From assembly GCA_018369555.1 (NCBI GenBank), contig JAGZCC010000076.1:1-9284 (forward strand): a stretch of 9,284 nucleotides of DNA, given 5' to 3'. The DNA is from Thomasclavelia spiroformis. GTDB lineage: Bacteria > Bacillota_I > Bacilli_A > Erysipelotrichales > Coprobacillaceae. This document shows positions 1 through 5,426 of this stretch, piece after piece. The notes below the pieces were generated by a model that was not told the DNA's origin, did no database searches, and saw nothing but the letters and a program-made list of their open reading frames with translations. Numbering within the stretch: position 1 is the stretch's first letter; every line of letters starts with the position of its first letter. The position numbers and the translations under genes are program-made.

Positions 1-13
1 AAGCCGGCTTCTT
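1..13 (-). terminator. Possible truncated hairpin downstream of tRNA-Val
   Basis: On the minus strand, about 10 bases after the encoded CCA of the tRNA, the sequence reads AAGAAGCCGGCTT and then leaves the window. AAGCCGGCTT is a perfect palindrome and much more GC-rich than its surroundings, as expected for the stem of an intrinsic terminator. The rest of the stem and any T-run lie outside the window, so this is only a suggestion. Confidence 0.3.
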
Positions 14-22
14 TAATTTAAA

Positions 23-98
23 TGGTGGAGGTTAACGGACTCGAACCGCTGACCCTCTGCTTGTAAGGCAGATGCTCTCCCAACTGAGCTAAACCTCC
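23..98 (-). tRNA. tRNA-Val (anticodon UAC)
   Basis: Read on the minus strand this is a complete 76-nt cloverleaf. The acceptor stem GGAGGTT pairs with AACCTCC, followed by discriminator A and an encoded CCA. The D arm is GCTC/GAGC with the AGTTGGGA loop. The anticodon loop CTTACAA has U33 and anticodon TAC at 34-36, which reads GUA valine codons. The T arm contains the standard GGTTCGAGTCC. It fills the usual role of delivering valine to the ribosome. A strong promoter ends about 18 bases upstream of the 5' end, so it is likely transcribed from there as the first gene of a unit running off the left edge. Confidence 0.97.
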
Positions 99-101
99 AT
101 C

Positions 102-206
102 AATCTTGCTTAATTAATATATCATATCTACATCAACAAGTCAACTATTTTTTAATTTATTTTTTCGCTTGTTACTTTTCAAACACTTATCAGCTCAAGC
201 AAGATT
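102..206. repeat. Long-range 10-bp inverted repeat with nested 6-bp pair
   Basis: AATCTTGCTT (102-111) and AAGCAAGATT (197-206) are perfect reverse complements 85 bases apart. Inside them AACAAG (135-140) and CTTGTT (168-173) also pair. A transcript from the distal promoter would carry most of both pairs, while one from the proximal promoter starts inside the first arm. It could be leader structure or chance; there is no T-run marking it as a terminator. Confidence 0.35.
116..144 (-). promoter_or_regulatory. Proximal sigma-A promoter of tRNA-Val
   Basis: On the minus strand TTGACT (139-144) is followed by a 17-base spacer and TATATT (116-121). Each hexamer matches the vegetative consensus at five of six bases, and a TG lies one base before the -10, giving an extended -10. 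The predicted start near 109 leaves a leader of about ten bases before the mature tRNA 5' end at 98, the usual layout for a stable RNA gene. Confidence 0.75.
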
Positions 207-207
207 T

Positions 208-236
208 ATCTTATCATAACTTTTACAATTTTTCAA
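208..236 (-). promoter_or_regulatory. Distal tandem promoter upstream of tRNA-Val
   Basis: On the minus strand TTGAAA (231-236), a 17-base spacer and TAAGAT (208-213) preceded by TGA form a second extended -10 promoter. The -10 is weaker than the proximal one (four of six). Predicted initiation is near 201, so the transcript would run about 100 bases before the tRNA. Tandem promoters are common at stable RNA genes. AT-rich DNA can produce such matches by chance. Confidence 0.45.
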
Positions 237-333
237 CATAAAATTTAATTTTTTTTATTTTCTTACAAAACTTTACATTCAAATCTTATTATCGTTCAAT
301 TTATGTCTTTGCCTATTAAATACAGCAAAAATA

Positions 334-347
334 TGTAAGCGTTATCT
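334..347 (+). promoter_or_regulatory. cre-like site (candidate CcpA operator)
   Basis: TGTAAGCGTTATCT matches the Bacillus-type cre consensus TGWAARCGYTWWCA at 13 of 14 positions, the mismatch being the last base. With flanking A333 it fits the relaxed form WTGNAANCGNWNNCW completely. It lies upstream of the predicted EF-G-like promoter, centred about 60 bases before the expected start of transcription. Sites placed there, as at Bacillus ackA and pta, are associated with activation rather than roadblock repression. Binding is inferred from sequence only. Confidence 0.55.
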
Positions 348-385
348 TTTTTGTTACTATATTTATGCTTTTTTATTTAAAGATG

Positions 386-394
386 TGTTAAAAT
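386..394 (+). promoter_or_regulatory. Extended -10 promoter of the EF-G-like gene
   Basis: TGTTAAAAT contains an extended TGN motif followed by TAAAAT (389-394). No good -35 lies 17 bases upstream, only TGCTTT around 366-371. Initiation would fall near 401, giving a leader of about 33 bases that contains the AAAGGTGG ribosome binding site. An alternative -10 is TATAAA at 400-405. Confidence 0.4.
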
Positions 395-433
395 TAAACT
401 ATAAAGTTCAATTATAGAAAGGTGGTTATTTTA

Positions 434-2485
434 ATGAGAACTTATCATGCAAATGAAATCGGAAATGTTGCTGTCTTAGGACATTCTGGTTGCGGTAAAA
501 CAAGCATTATCGAAGCAATGGCCTATCGTAGCGGCTTAATAGATCGTATTGGTAATGTTAATAACGGAAATACACTTAGTGATTATAGCAATGAAGAAAT
601 TGCTCGTAAGTCTTCTGTTAATCTTTCTGTTATTCCCGTCGAATGGAATAACTGTAAAATTAATTTAATTGATGTTCCTGGTACTTTTGACTTTGTCGGT
701 GAATGTGAAGCTGCTTTAAGTGTCTGTGAATCTGCTTTAATAATCGTTCCTTCATCATCTGGAATCAACGCCGGAACTAAACAAGCTATGTATAAGGCTA
801 AAGATAAAGCTAAAATAATTTATATCAATGGTTTAGATAATCCAAATAGTGATTATACAACAAAATTACAACAATTAAAAAATACTTATGGTAAAGCTAT
901 TGCTCCTATTCAAGTACCAATTATGGATAATAATAAAATGATTGGATATATTAATGTTGCTAAAATGGAAGGACGTATTTTTGAAGGCACAAAAACTCGA
1001 CCTATGGATATTCCTGAAGAATTGATGGATCAAGTCACACCAATTAAAGAAATGATTGATGAAGCTGTCGCCAATACAAGTGATGAATTATTAGAAAAGT
1101 ATATTAACGAAGAACCTTTTACCAAAGAAGAAATTTCTTTAGCTTTGCGTAAAGGAGTTATTGAAAAAACATTAATCCCTGTTTTATGTGGTACTGATCA
1201 AATCGGCATCCAAATTATTTTAAATTCAATAGTCGCTTTCTTTAGTGCTGCAGGCGATATGAGTAATTCACTGATCGTTAAAAATATTGATAAAAACGAA
1301 GAAGAAATTATTGGTTATGATGAAAAATTACCTGGTAGTATTTTTATCTTCAAAACAATTGCTGATCCATTTATTGGACGTACTTCTTTATTTAAAGTTA
1401 TAACAGGAACTATATATAACGGGACATCAATATATAATGTAAAAAGTAAAGAAGTTGAAAAAATCACAAAACTATATCAGCCAATAGGAAAAAAATTAGT
1501 TGAAGTAGATTGCTTACATGCTGGAGATATCGGTGCTGTTACAAAATTTAATATTTCTAAAACTAACGATACATTATGTATGGCAGGATACCAGATAATT
1601 GTTCCGGAAATTAATTTTTCTACACCATATTATGGCAAAGCAATTGTCCCAGTCGGTAAAAGTAATGAAGAAAAGATTACAAACGCTATTAATAAATTAT
1701 TAGAAGAAGATCCAACATTACAATTTAAACCAAACTATGAAACAAAGCAACAATGTATATATGGCATCGGTGATATTCATTTAGATATCCTATTATCAAA
1801 ATTAAAAAATAAATTTAAAGTCGATGCTACATTTGAAGATATTAAAATACCATATCGTGAAACAATCAAAAAAAGCATTACCCAAAGAACCCGTTACAAA
1901 AAACAATCAGGTGGTCACGGACAATTTGGTGAAGTAGAAATCACTTTTGAACCATCATACGATTATACTAAACCTTACATTTTTGAAGAAAAAATATTTG
2001 GTGGTGCTATTCCTAAAACATACTTTCCAGCCGTTGAAAAAGGATTAGCAGAAAGTGTTAAAACAGGTATTTTAGCTAAATATTCTGTTTTAGGAATTAA
2101 AGCCACATTAATCGATGGTTCATATCATAATGTTGATTCATCAGAAATGGCATTTAAAACAGCTACCTCAATGTGTTTTAAAGAAGCCATCCCAAAAGCA
2201 AATCCAGCATTGCTTGAACCTTATATGAAAATGAAAGTAATTGTTGACGAAGAATATACTGGTGATATTATGAGTAATTTTAATACTAAACGAGCACGTG
2301 TTATTGGAAGCGATATTTTAAATGACGGTTTAATAAAAATTATTGCTGAAGCACCAATGAATGAAGTTATGAATTACGCTGTTGATTTAAGGTCTATCAC
2401 TCAGGGGCAGGGTATTTTTGAAATGGAATTTTTAGATTATGAATTTGCTCCTGATAATATCACTAAAAAAATAATAAATAAATAG
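434..2485 (+). CDS. EF-G-like translation factor GTPase (EF-G2 type) with divergent G motifs
   Basis: The protein has 683 residues with the full EF-G architecture: G domain, domain II, III, IV and V. Seen directly: P-loop GHSGCGKT at 16-23, G3 DVPG at 80-83, G4 NGLD at 132-135, a G5-like CGTD at 252-255, the domain IV signature SGGHGQFG at 492-499, the domain IV tip YHNVDSSE at 564-571, and a C-terminal LRSITQGQG. It belongs to the EF-G-like paralog group, not canonical EF-G, whose P-loop is AHIDAGKT. Oddities: NKxD has lost its lysine, the catalytic histidine after DxPG is Thr84, and the usual GDLNxRRG region reads SNFNTKRAR near 614-622. I chose ATG 434 over the in-frame GTG at 422 because the Shine-Dalgarno AAAGGTGG (418-425) overlaps the GTG. 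The gene is monocistronic, closed by a hairpin. Family assignment is firm; the role in translocation, and whether it hydrolyses GTP, are open. Confidence 0.9.
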   Translation: MRTYHANEIGNVAVLGHSGCGKTSIIEAMAYRSGLIDRIGNVNNGNTLSDYSNEEIARKSSVNLSVIPVEWNNCKINLIDVPGTFDFVGECEAALSVCESALIIVPSSSGINAGTKQAMYKAKDKAKIIYINGLDNPNSDYTTKLQQLKNTYGKAIAPIQVPIMDNNKMIGYINVAKMEGRIFEGTKTRPMDIPEELMDQVTPIKEMIDEAVANTSDELLEKYINEEPFTKEEISLALRKGVIEKTLIPVLCGTDQIGIQIILNSIVAFFSAAGDMSNSLIVKNIDKNEEEIIGYDEKLPGSIFIFKTIADPFIGRTSLFKVITGTIYNGTSIYNVKSKEVEKITKLYQPIGKKLVEVDCLHAGDIGAVTKFNISKTNDTLCMAGYQIIVPEINFSTPYYGKAIVPVGKSNEEKITNAINKLLEEDPTLQFKPNYETKQQCIYGIGDIHLDILLSKLKNKFKVDATFEDIKIPYRETIKKSITQRTRYKKQSGGHGQFGEVEITFEPSYDYTKPYIFEEKIFGGAIPKTYFPAVEKGLAESVKTGILAKYSVLGIKATLIDGSYHNVDSSEMAFKTATSMCFKEAIPKANPALLEPYMKMKVIVDEEYTGDIMSNFNTKRARVIGSDILNDGLIKIIAEAPMNEVMNYAVDLRSITQGQGIFEMEFLDYEFAPDNITKKIINK

Positions 2486-2516
2486 CTGAATATTATTAAA
2501 TATTCAGTTATTTATT
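2486..2516 (+). terminator. Intrinsic terminator of the EF-G-like gene
   Basis: A perfect 9-bp stem, CTGAATATT (2486-2494) with AATATTCAG (2499-2507), closes an ATTA loop and is followed by TTATTTATT. It begins directly after the stop codon. The stem is AT-rich, so efficiency may be modest. Confidence 0.75.
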
Positions 2517-2591
2517 AAAATTAAAATTCATTTCTTTTATTTAATGTATAAAAATGTTATCATAAAAACATAAAATCAGGAGGAAAAAATA

Positions 2592-3590
2592 ATGAATGTA
2601 CTTGTTTGTGGAGGAGCTGGCTATATTGGTAGCCATATTTGTGTAGAATTATTAGATGCTGGATATGAAGTAACTGTAATCGATGATTTTTCCAACTCTA
2701 AACCAGAAGTATTAGAACATATTAAAGAAATTACCGGAAAAGAAGTTAAGTTTTATGAATTTAATATTTTAAATGAAGAAAAAACAGAATCTGTATTTAA
2801 AGAAAATAAAATTGATGCTGTTATTCATTGCGCTGCTTTTAAAGCAGTTGGCGAATCAGTAGAAAAACCAATTGAATATTACACTAACAACTTAACTACA
2901 ACATTAATCGTTAGTAAAATGATGAAAAAATACAATGTTAATCAAATCGTTTTTTCATCTAGTGCCACAGTATATGGAGACCCTGAAACTGTTCCAATTA
3001 CAGAAGATTGTAAACTAGGCGAAACTACAAATCCTTATGGAACTAGCAAAGCTATGATGGAAAGAATTTTAACTGATGTTCAACACGCTTGCCCTCAAAT
3101 GTCAGTTACACTATTAAGATATTTTAATCCAATCGGTGCTCATGAATCAGGATTAATTGGGGAAGATCCTAAAGGAATACCTAATAATTTAATGCCATAT
3201 ATCATGAAAGTTGCAACAGGTGAATTAGAATGCCTTGGTGTCTTTGGTGATGATTACGATACACCTGATGGTACAGGGGTTCGTGATTATATTCATGTCG
3301 TAGATTTAGCAAAAGGACATGTTAAAGCAATTGAGCATTACGCAAAACCAGGAGTTCATATTTGTAATTTAGGTACCGGAACCGGATATAGTGTTCTTGA
3401 TTTAGTAAAAACATTTGAACGAGTTAATAATGTTAAAGTTAACTATACTATCAAAGATCGTCGTCCTGGAGATATTGCAACTTGCTACGCAAATCCAGAA
3501 CGTGCAAAAAAAGAATTAGGTTGGGTCGCAACTAAAGGGATCGAAGATATGTGTCGTGATACATGGAATTATGCTTTAAAACATAAATAA
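2592..3590 (+). CDS. galE: UDP-glucose 4-epimerase
   Basis: This 332-residue NAD-dependent epimerase of the short-chain dehydrogenase fold interconverts UDP-glucose and UDP-galactose in the cytosol, feeding the Leloir pathway and surface polysaccharide precursors. The Rossmann motif GGAGYIG is at 7-13. The catalytic Ser124 and the YxxxK pair Tyr149/Lys153 carry the same numbers as in E. coli GalE. Length is normal for the family. The residue matching E. coli Tyr299 (human Cys307) is Cys298 in the stretch TCYAN, a small side chain known to open the pocket to N-acetylated sugars. So it probably also epimerises UDP-GlcNAc/UDP-GalNAc. The start is fixed by AGGAGG (2578-2583) eight bases before the ATG. 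It has no galK or galT neighbour and stands alone between two terminators. I see no clear promoter in the roughly 75 bases upstream. Confidence 0.96.
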   Translation: MNVLVCGGAGYIGSHICVELLDAGYEVTVIDDFSNSKPEVLEHIKEITGKEVKFYEFNILNEEKTESVFKENKIDAVIHCAAFKAVGESVEKPIEYYTNNLTTTLIVSKMMKKYNVNQIVFSSSATVYGDPETVPITEDCKLGETTNPYGTSKAMMERILTDVQHACPQMSVTLLRYFNPIGAHESGLIGEDPKGIPNNLMPYIMKVATGELECLGVFGDDYDTPDGTGVRDYIHVVDLAKGHVKAIEHYAKPGVHICNLGTGTGYSVLDLVKTFERVNNVKVNYTIKDRRPGDIATCYANPERAKKELGWVATKGIEDMCRDTWNYALKHK

Positions 3591-3620
3591 CATCGCTAAT
3601 TTTACGATGTTATTTTATTA
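3588..3620 (+). terminator. Intrinsic terminator of galE
   Basis: An 8-bp stem, TAACATCG (3588-3595) with CGATGTTA (3605-3612), encloses a 9-base loop and is followed by TTTTATTATT. The left arm includes the galE stop codon. Confidence 0.75.
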
Positions 3621-3686
3621 TTTATCACCAATTTTCTTAATCTATTTATCTTTTTTTGATTATTTTTTTAGAAAGGACAGTTAATA

Positions 3687-3715
3687 TTGTTTTTAACTTA
3701 ATTTTTTGATATCAT
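3687..3715 (+). promoter_or_regulatory. Promoter of the cysteine-less thioredoxin-fold gene
   Basis: TTGTTT (3687-3692), a 17-base spacer and TATCAT (3710-3715) form a sigma-A-type promoter. Initiation near 3722 would leave a leader of about 20 bases that includes the GGAGG ribosome binding site at 3732-3736. TATATA at 3715-3720 is an alternative -10. Since galE is closed by a terminator, an own promoter is expected here. Confidence 0.5.
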
Positions 3716-3742
3716 ATATAAGTACTGTTATGGAGGCTAATC

Positions 3743-4162
3743 ATGGAAAAGATAAAAAAATTTTGGAAAGAACTTAGCATTTTTGGAATTGTAATTGTAG
3801 TATTTTTAGGATTATTCGTTTATCGTAAAATTACTCATGTTGAATTTAAAACAATAACTCAAAGTGCGCTTGTCGAAAAAGTAAAAGATAAGGATAGTTT
3901 TGTAGTAGTAATTGGAAATAACAGTGACAGTGCAACACTTGCTTATCAAGATACTATGACTGAATTCTTAACAAGAAATCGTAGAAAATCATTATACTAT
4001 GTGGATATTTCTAACGACAGTACATATAGTACTTGGTTAGAAAAAAAATTAGATATTACTGATACAACAGTGCCACAAACTATAGTTTATGAAGATGGAA
4101 AAATAACTACGAACACAACTGGAGCATTATCATATTATAGACTTGCTCAATTATTTAAATAA
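3743..4162 (+). CDS. Membrane-anchored thioredoxin-fold protein lacking redox cysteines
   Basis: The 139-residue protein has a short basic N-terminus, one membrane segment at about 11-27 and an extracytoplasmic domain. That domain looks like a thioredoxin fold: a strand FVVVIG at 53-58, a helix starting where CxxC would sit, a second strand YYVDIS (85-90), the cis-proline motif TVPQ (Pro111), and the strand/turn TIVYEDGK. It resembles the small thioredoxin-like accessory proteins that Firmicutes call bacteriocin-transport-accessory type. Where those have CxxC this protein reads SDSATLA, and there is no cysteine anywhere in the chain, so it cannot act as a thiol oxidoreductase. A scaffold or chaperone role is inference. 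The start is supported by GGAGG six bases before ATG. It is a single gene, closed downstream by hairpins. Confidence 0.72.
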   Translation: MEKIKKFWKELSIFGIVIVVFLGLFVYRKITHVEFKTITQSALVEKVKDKDSFVVVIGNNSDSATLAYQDTMTEFLTRNRRKSLYYVDISNDSTYSTWLEKKLDITDTTVPQTIVYEDGKITTNTTGALSYYRLAQLFK

Positions 4163-4210
4163 GGAGACTGTAAAATAATCTAACGATTATGGAGATACAA
4201 TCTCTTTTTT
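4163..4210 (+). terminator. Terminator with competing hairpins after the thioredoxin-fold gene
   Basis: GAGAT (4192-4196) and ATCTC (4200-4204) form a short stem over a 3-base loop directly before TTTTTT (4205-4210). Upstream, ATAATC (4175-4180) and GATTAT (4185-4190) form another hairpin. An alternative pairing of GAGA-C-TGTA (4164-4172) with TACA-A-TCTC (4196-4204) would disrupt the terminator stem. The stem-plus-T6 makes termination likely; the alternative fold may be incidental. Confidence 0.55.
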
Positions 4211-4217
4211 ACAACAT

Positions 4218-4256
4218 AAAAGCTATAACTTCTAATTTTAGTAGTTATAGCTTTTT
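4218..4256. terminator. Bidirectional terminator between convergent thioredoxin-fold gene and alr
   Basis: A 13-bp stem pairs 4218-4230 with 4243-4255 (core AGCTATAACT/AGTTATAGCT), and three more pairs form inside after a T-T mismatch. T-runs lie on both sides: TTTTTATTATTTT on the plus strand and TTTTATGTTGT on the minus strand. It lies one base beyond the alr stop codon, so it probably ends alr and backs up the terminator of the opposing gene. Confidence 0.8.
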
Positions 4257-4257
4257 A

Positions 4258-5331
4258 TTATTTTATATATATACGTTCCACTCTTTTTGAAATCAAACAT
4301 ATTATTTCATAGGGAATAGTATCTAAATCTTTAGCCATACTAGCCAAACTAATATGATCCCCAAAAATTTCAACTTCATCGCCTACTTTTATACTTTCAT
4401 CAACCCTTACCATCATTTGATCCATACATACTCTGCCTACAATTTCAAAATATTTACCATTAATATAAACTTTACGCCCTTGATTTTTTCTAATTATTCC
4501 ATCTGCATAACCTATCGGTAAAGTAGCAAGATATTCATCCTGCTTAGCTGTATAAGTCAAACCATAACCAACACGACTCCCCGCTTTTATTTTCTTTACC
4601 ATAGAAACTCTAGTAAATAGCGACATTACTTGTTTATAACAATCAGACTCATTTCCTGCTGGATCTATACCATACATAACAATTCCAATTCTTCCTAAAT
4701 TAGACTTCTTATCTTGATGATATGCCATTGCCGCACTGTTACAACAATGAATATACTTAAATTCGTATTGATCAACTAATTCATAAAATAATTCTTGTTG
4801 TTTTATAAATGCATTTTCTTCTCCATCAGCAGTTGCATAATGAGTAAATATACCTTCTAAAACAAACTTTTTTCGATCAATTGTTTGTAACATTTCTTCC
4901 AATTCTTTTTTACTTGTCAACCCAATTCGTTGCATTCCCGTATCTAGTTTTATATGAATTTTTAATGGCTGATTAGATATCAACGTTTGCAAATGATACA
5001 TATATTCTAAAGAAATCATTGTTAAAGATATATCATAACTAATAGCTAATTCTATTTCTTCTTTTGTTGTTGGAACTGCTCCTAAAATTAAAATTCCCTT
5101 TGTTATTCCTAGTTCTCTCAACTCAATCGCTTCTTGTAACGTCGCTACAGCGAACATTTCAATATATTCTAGATCCTTTATATAACTAGCAACTTCTTTA
5201 TATCCATGCCCATAAGCATCGGCTTTAATAACAGCCATCAACGGACGTTTAAATCGCTGATAAATTATTTCTATATTCTTTTTTAAATACTTTAAATTAA
5301 TCATTGCATATGTATCTCTACGTAAACTCAT
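4258..5331 (-). CDS. alr: Alanine racemase
   Basis: This PLP enzyme of 357 residues interconverts L- and D-alanine for peptidoglycan. The PLP-binding lysine is Lys36 in VIKADAYGHG. KLDTGMQRIG follows at 128-137, and RIGIVMYG at 214-221 matches the conserved RxGIxxYG. The second catalytic base is Tyr256 in VGYGLTY, and GRVCMDQ marks the C-terminal beta domain. An in-frame ATG at 5364 exists, but it lies between the -35 and -10 hexamers of the gene's own promoter. The ATG at 5331 has GGAGG (5339-5343) seven bases upstream and is the real start. The gene follows a LolA-like gene, an order also known in Bacillus subtilis (ydcC-alr) and Clostridioides difficile (gerS-alr2). Here a hairpin and a separate promoter divide the two. 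Confidence 0.95.
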   Translation of the reverse strand: MSLRRDTYAMINLKYLKKNIEIIYQRFKRPLMAVIKADAYGHGYKEVASYIKDLEYIEMFAVATLQEAIELRELGITKGILILGAVPTTKEEIELAISYDISLTMISLEYMYHLQTLISNQPLKIHIKLDTGMQRIGLTSKKELEEMLQTIDRKKFVLEGIFTHYATADGEENAFIKQQELFYELVDQYEFKYIHCCNSAAMAYHQDKKSNLGRIGIVMYGIDPAGNESDCYKQVMSLFTRVSMVKKIKAGSRVGYGLTYTAKQDEYLATLPIGYADGIIRKNQGRKVYINGKYFEIVGRVCMDQMMVRVDESIKVGDEVEIFGDHISLASMAKDLDTIPYEIICLISKRVERIYIK

Positions 5332-5352
5332 AAAAATACCTCCGTAAATCCT

Positions 5353-5381
5353 AGTATAATCCAAATATTATAATATTTCAA
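5353..5381 (-). promoter_or_regulatory. Promoter of alr
   Basis: On the minus strand TTGAAA (5376-5381), exactly 17 bases, then TATACT (5353-5358): five of six matches in each hexamer. Initiation near 5346 gives a very short leader that still includes GGAGG and the ATG at 5331. Confidence 0.75.
5363..5378. repeat. Perfect 16-bp palindrome inside the alr promoter
   Basis: AAATATTATAATATTT is fully self-complementary. It fills most of the spacer between the alr -10 and -35 and overlaps three bases of the -35, the position of a classic repressor operator. It contains only A and T in an AT-rich region, so chance is a real alternative. Confidence 0.4.
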
Positions 5382-5403
5382 TTAACTAATCAAATAATTA
5401 TGT

Positions 5404-5426
5404 AAATAGAGGCAACGCCTCTATTT
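5404..5426 (-). terminator. Hairpin terminator of the LolA-like gene
   Basis: A perfect 10-bp stem, AAATAGAGGC (5404-5413) with GCCTCTATTT (5417-5426), has a 3-base loop and is followed on the minus strand by ACATAATTATTTG. It contains the TAG stop codon. The GC-richer stem makes it stable, though the T-tract is interrupted, so some read-through into alr is possible. Confidence 0.7.

Larger units (their letters stand above)
99..433. other. Divergent intergenic region between tRNA-Val and the EF-G-like gene
   Basis: No credible coding sequence is visible in this very AT-rich stretch. It holds two tandem minus-strand promoters for the tRNA (116-144 and 208-236), an inverted repeat with arms at 102-111 and 197-206 enclosing a second pair at 135-140/168-173, a cre-like operator at 334-347, and an extended -10 promoter plus Shine-Dalgarno AAAGGTGG (418-425) for the EF-G-like gene. 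Between about 240 and 330 I see only T-rich sequence with no convincing signal. Confidence 0.6.

Noticed and set aside
99..421. Riboswitch or T-box leader for the EF-G-like gene
   Set aside because: No T-box sequence, no known aptamer core and no terminator before the start codon; the predicted leader is only about 33 bases.
422..433. In-frame GTG start four codons before ATG 434 of the EF-G-like gene
   Set aside because: The GTG lies inside the Shine-Dalgarno sequence AAAGGTGG, which is well placed for ATG 434.
583..768. Minus-strand open frame of 61 codons inside the EF-G-like gene
   Set aside because: It is antisense to a clearly conserved coding region and has no ribosome binding site or recognisable features.
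434..2485. Tetracycline resistance ribosomal protection protein (TetM/TetO type)
   Set aside because: The N-terminus GHSGCGKTS and the DVPGTFDF region fit the EF-G-like paralog group, not the AHVDAGKTT opening of Tet proteins.
5332..5364. Longer alr product starting at ATG 5364
   Set aside because: That ATG lies between the -35 and -10 of the alr promoter and lacks a Shine-Dalgarno; ATG 5331 has GGAGG at good spacing.
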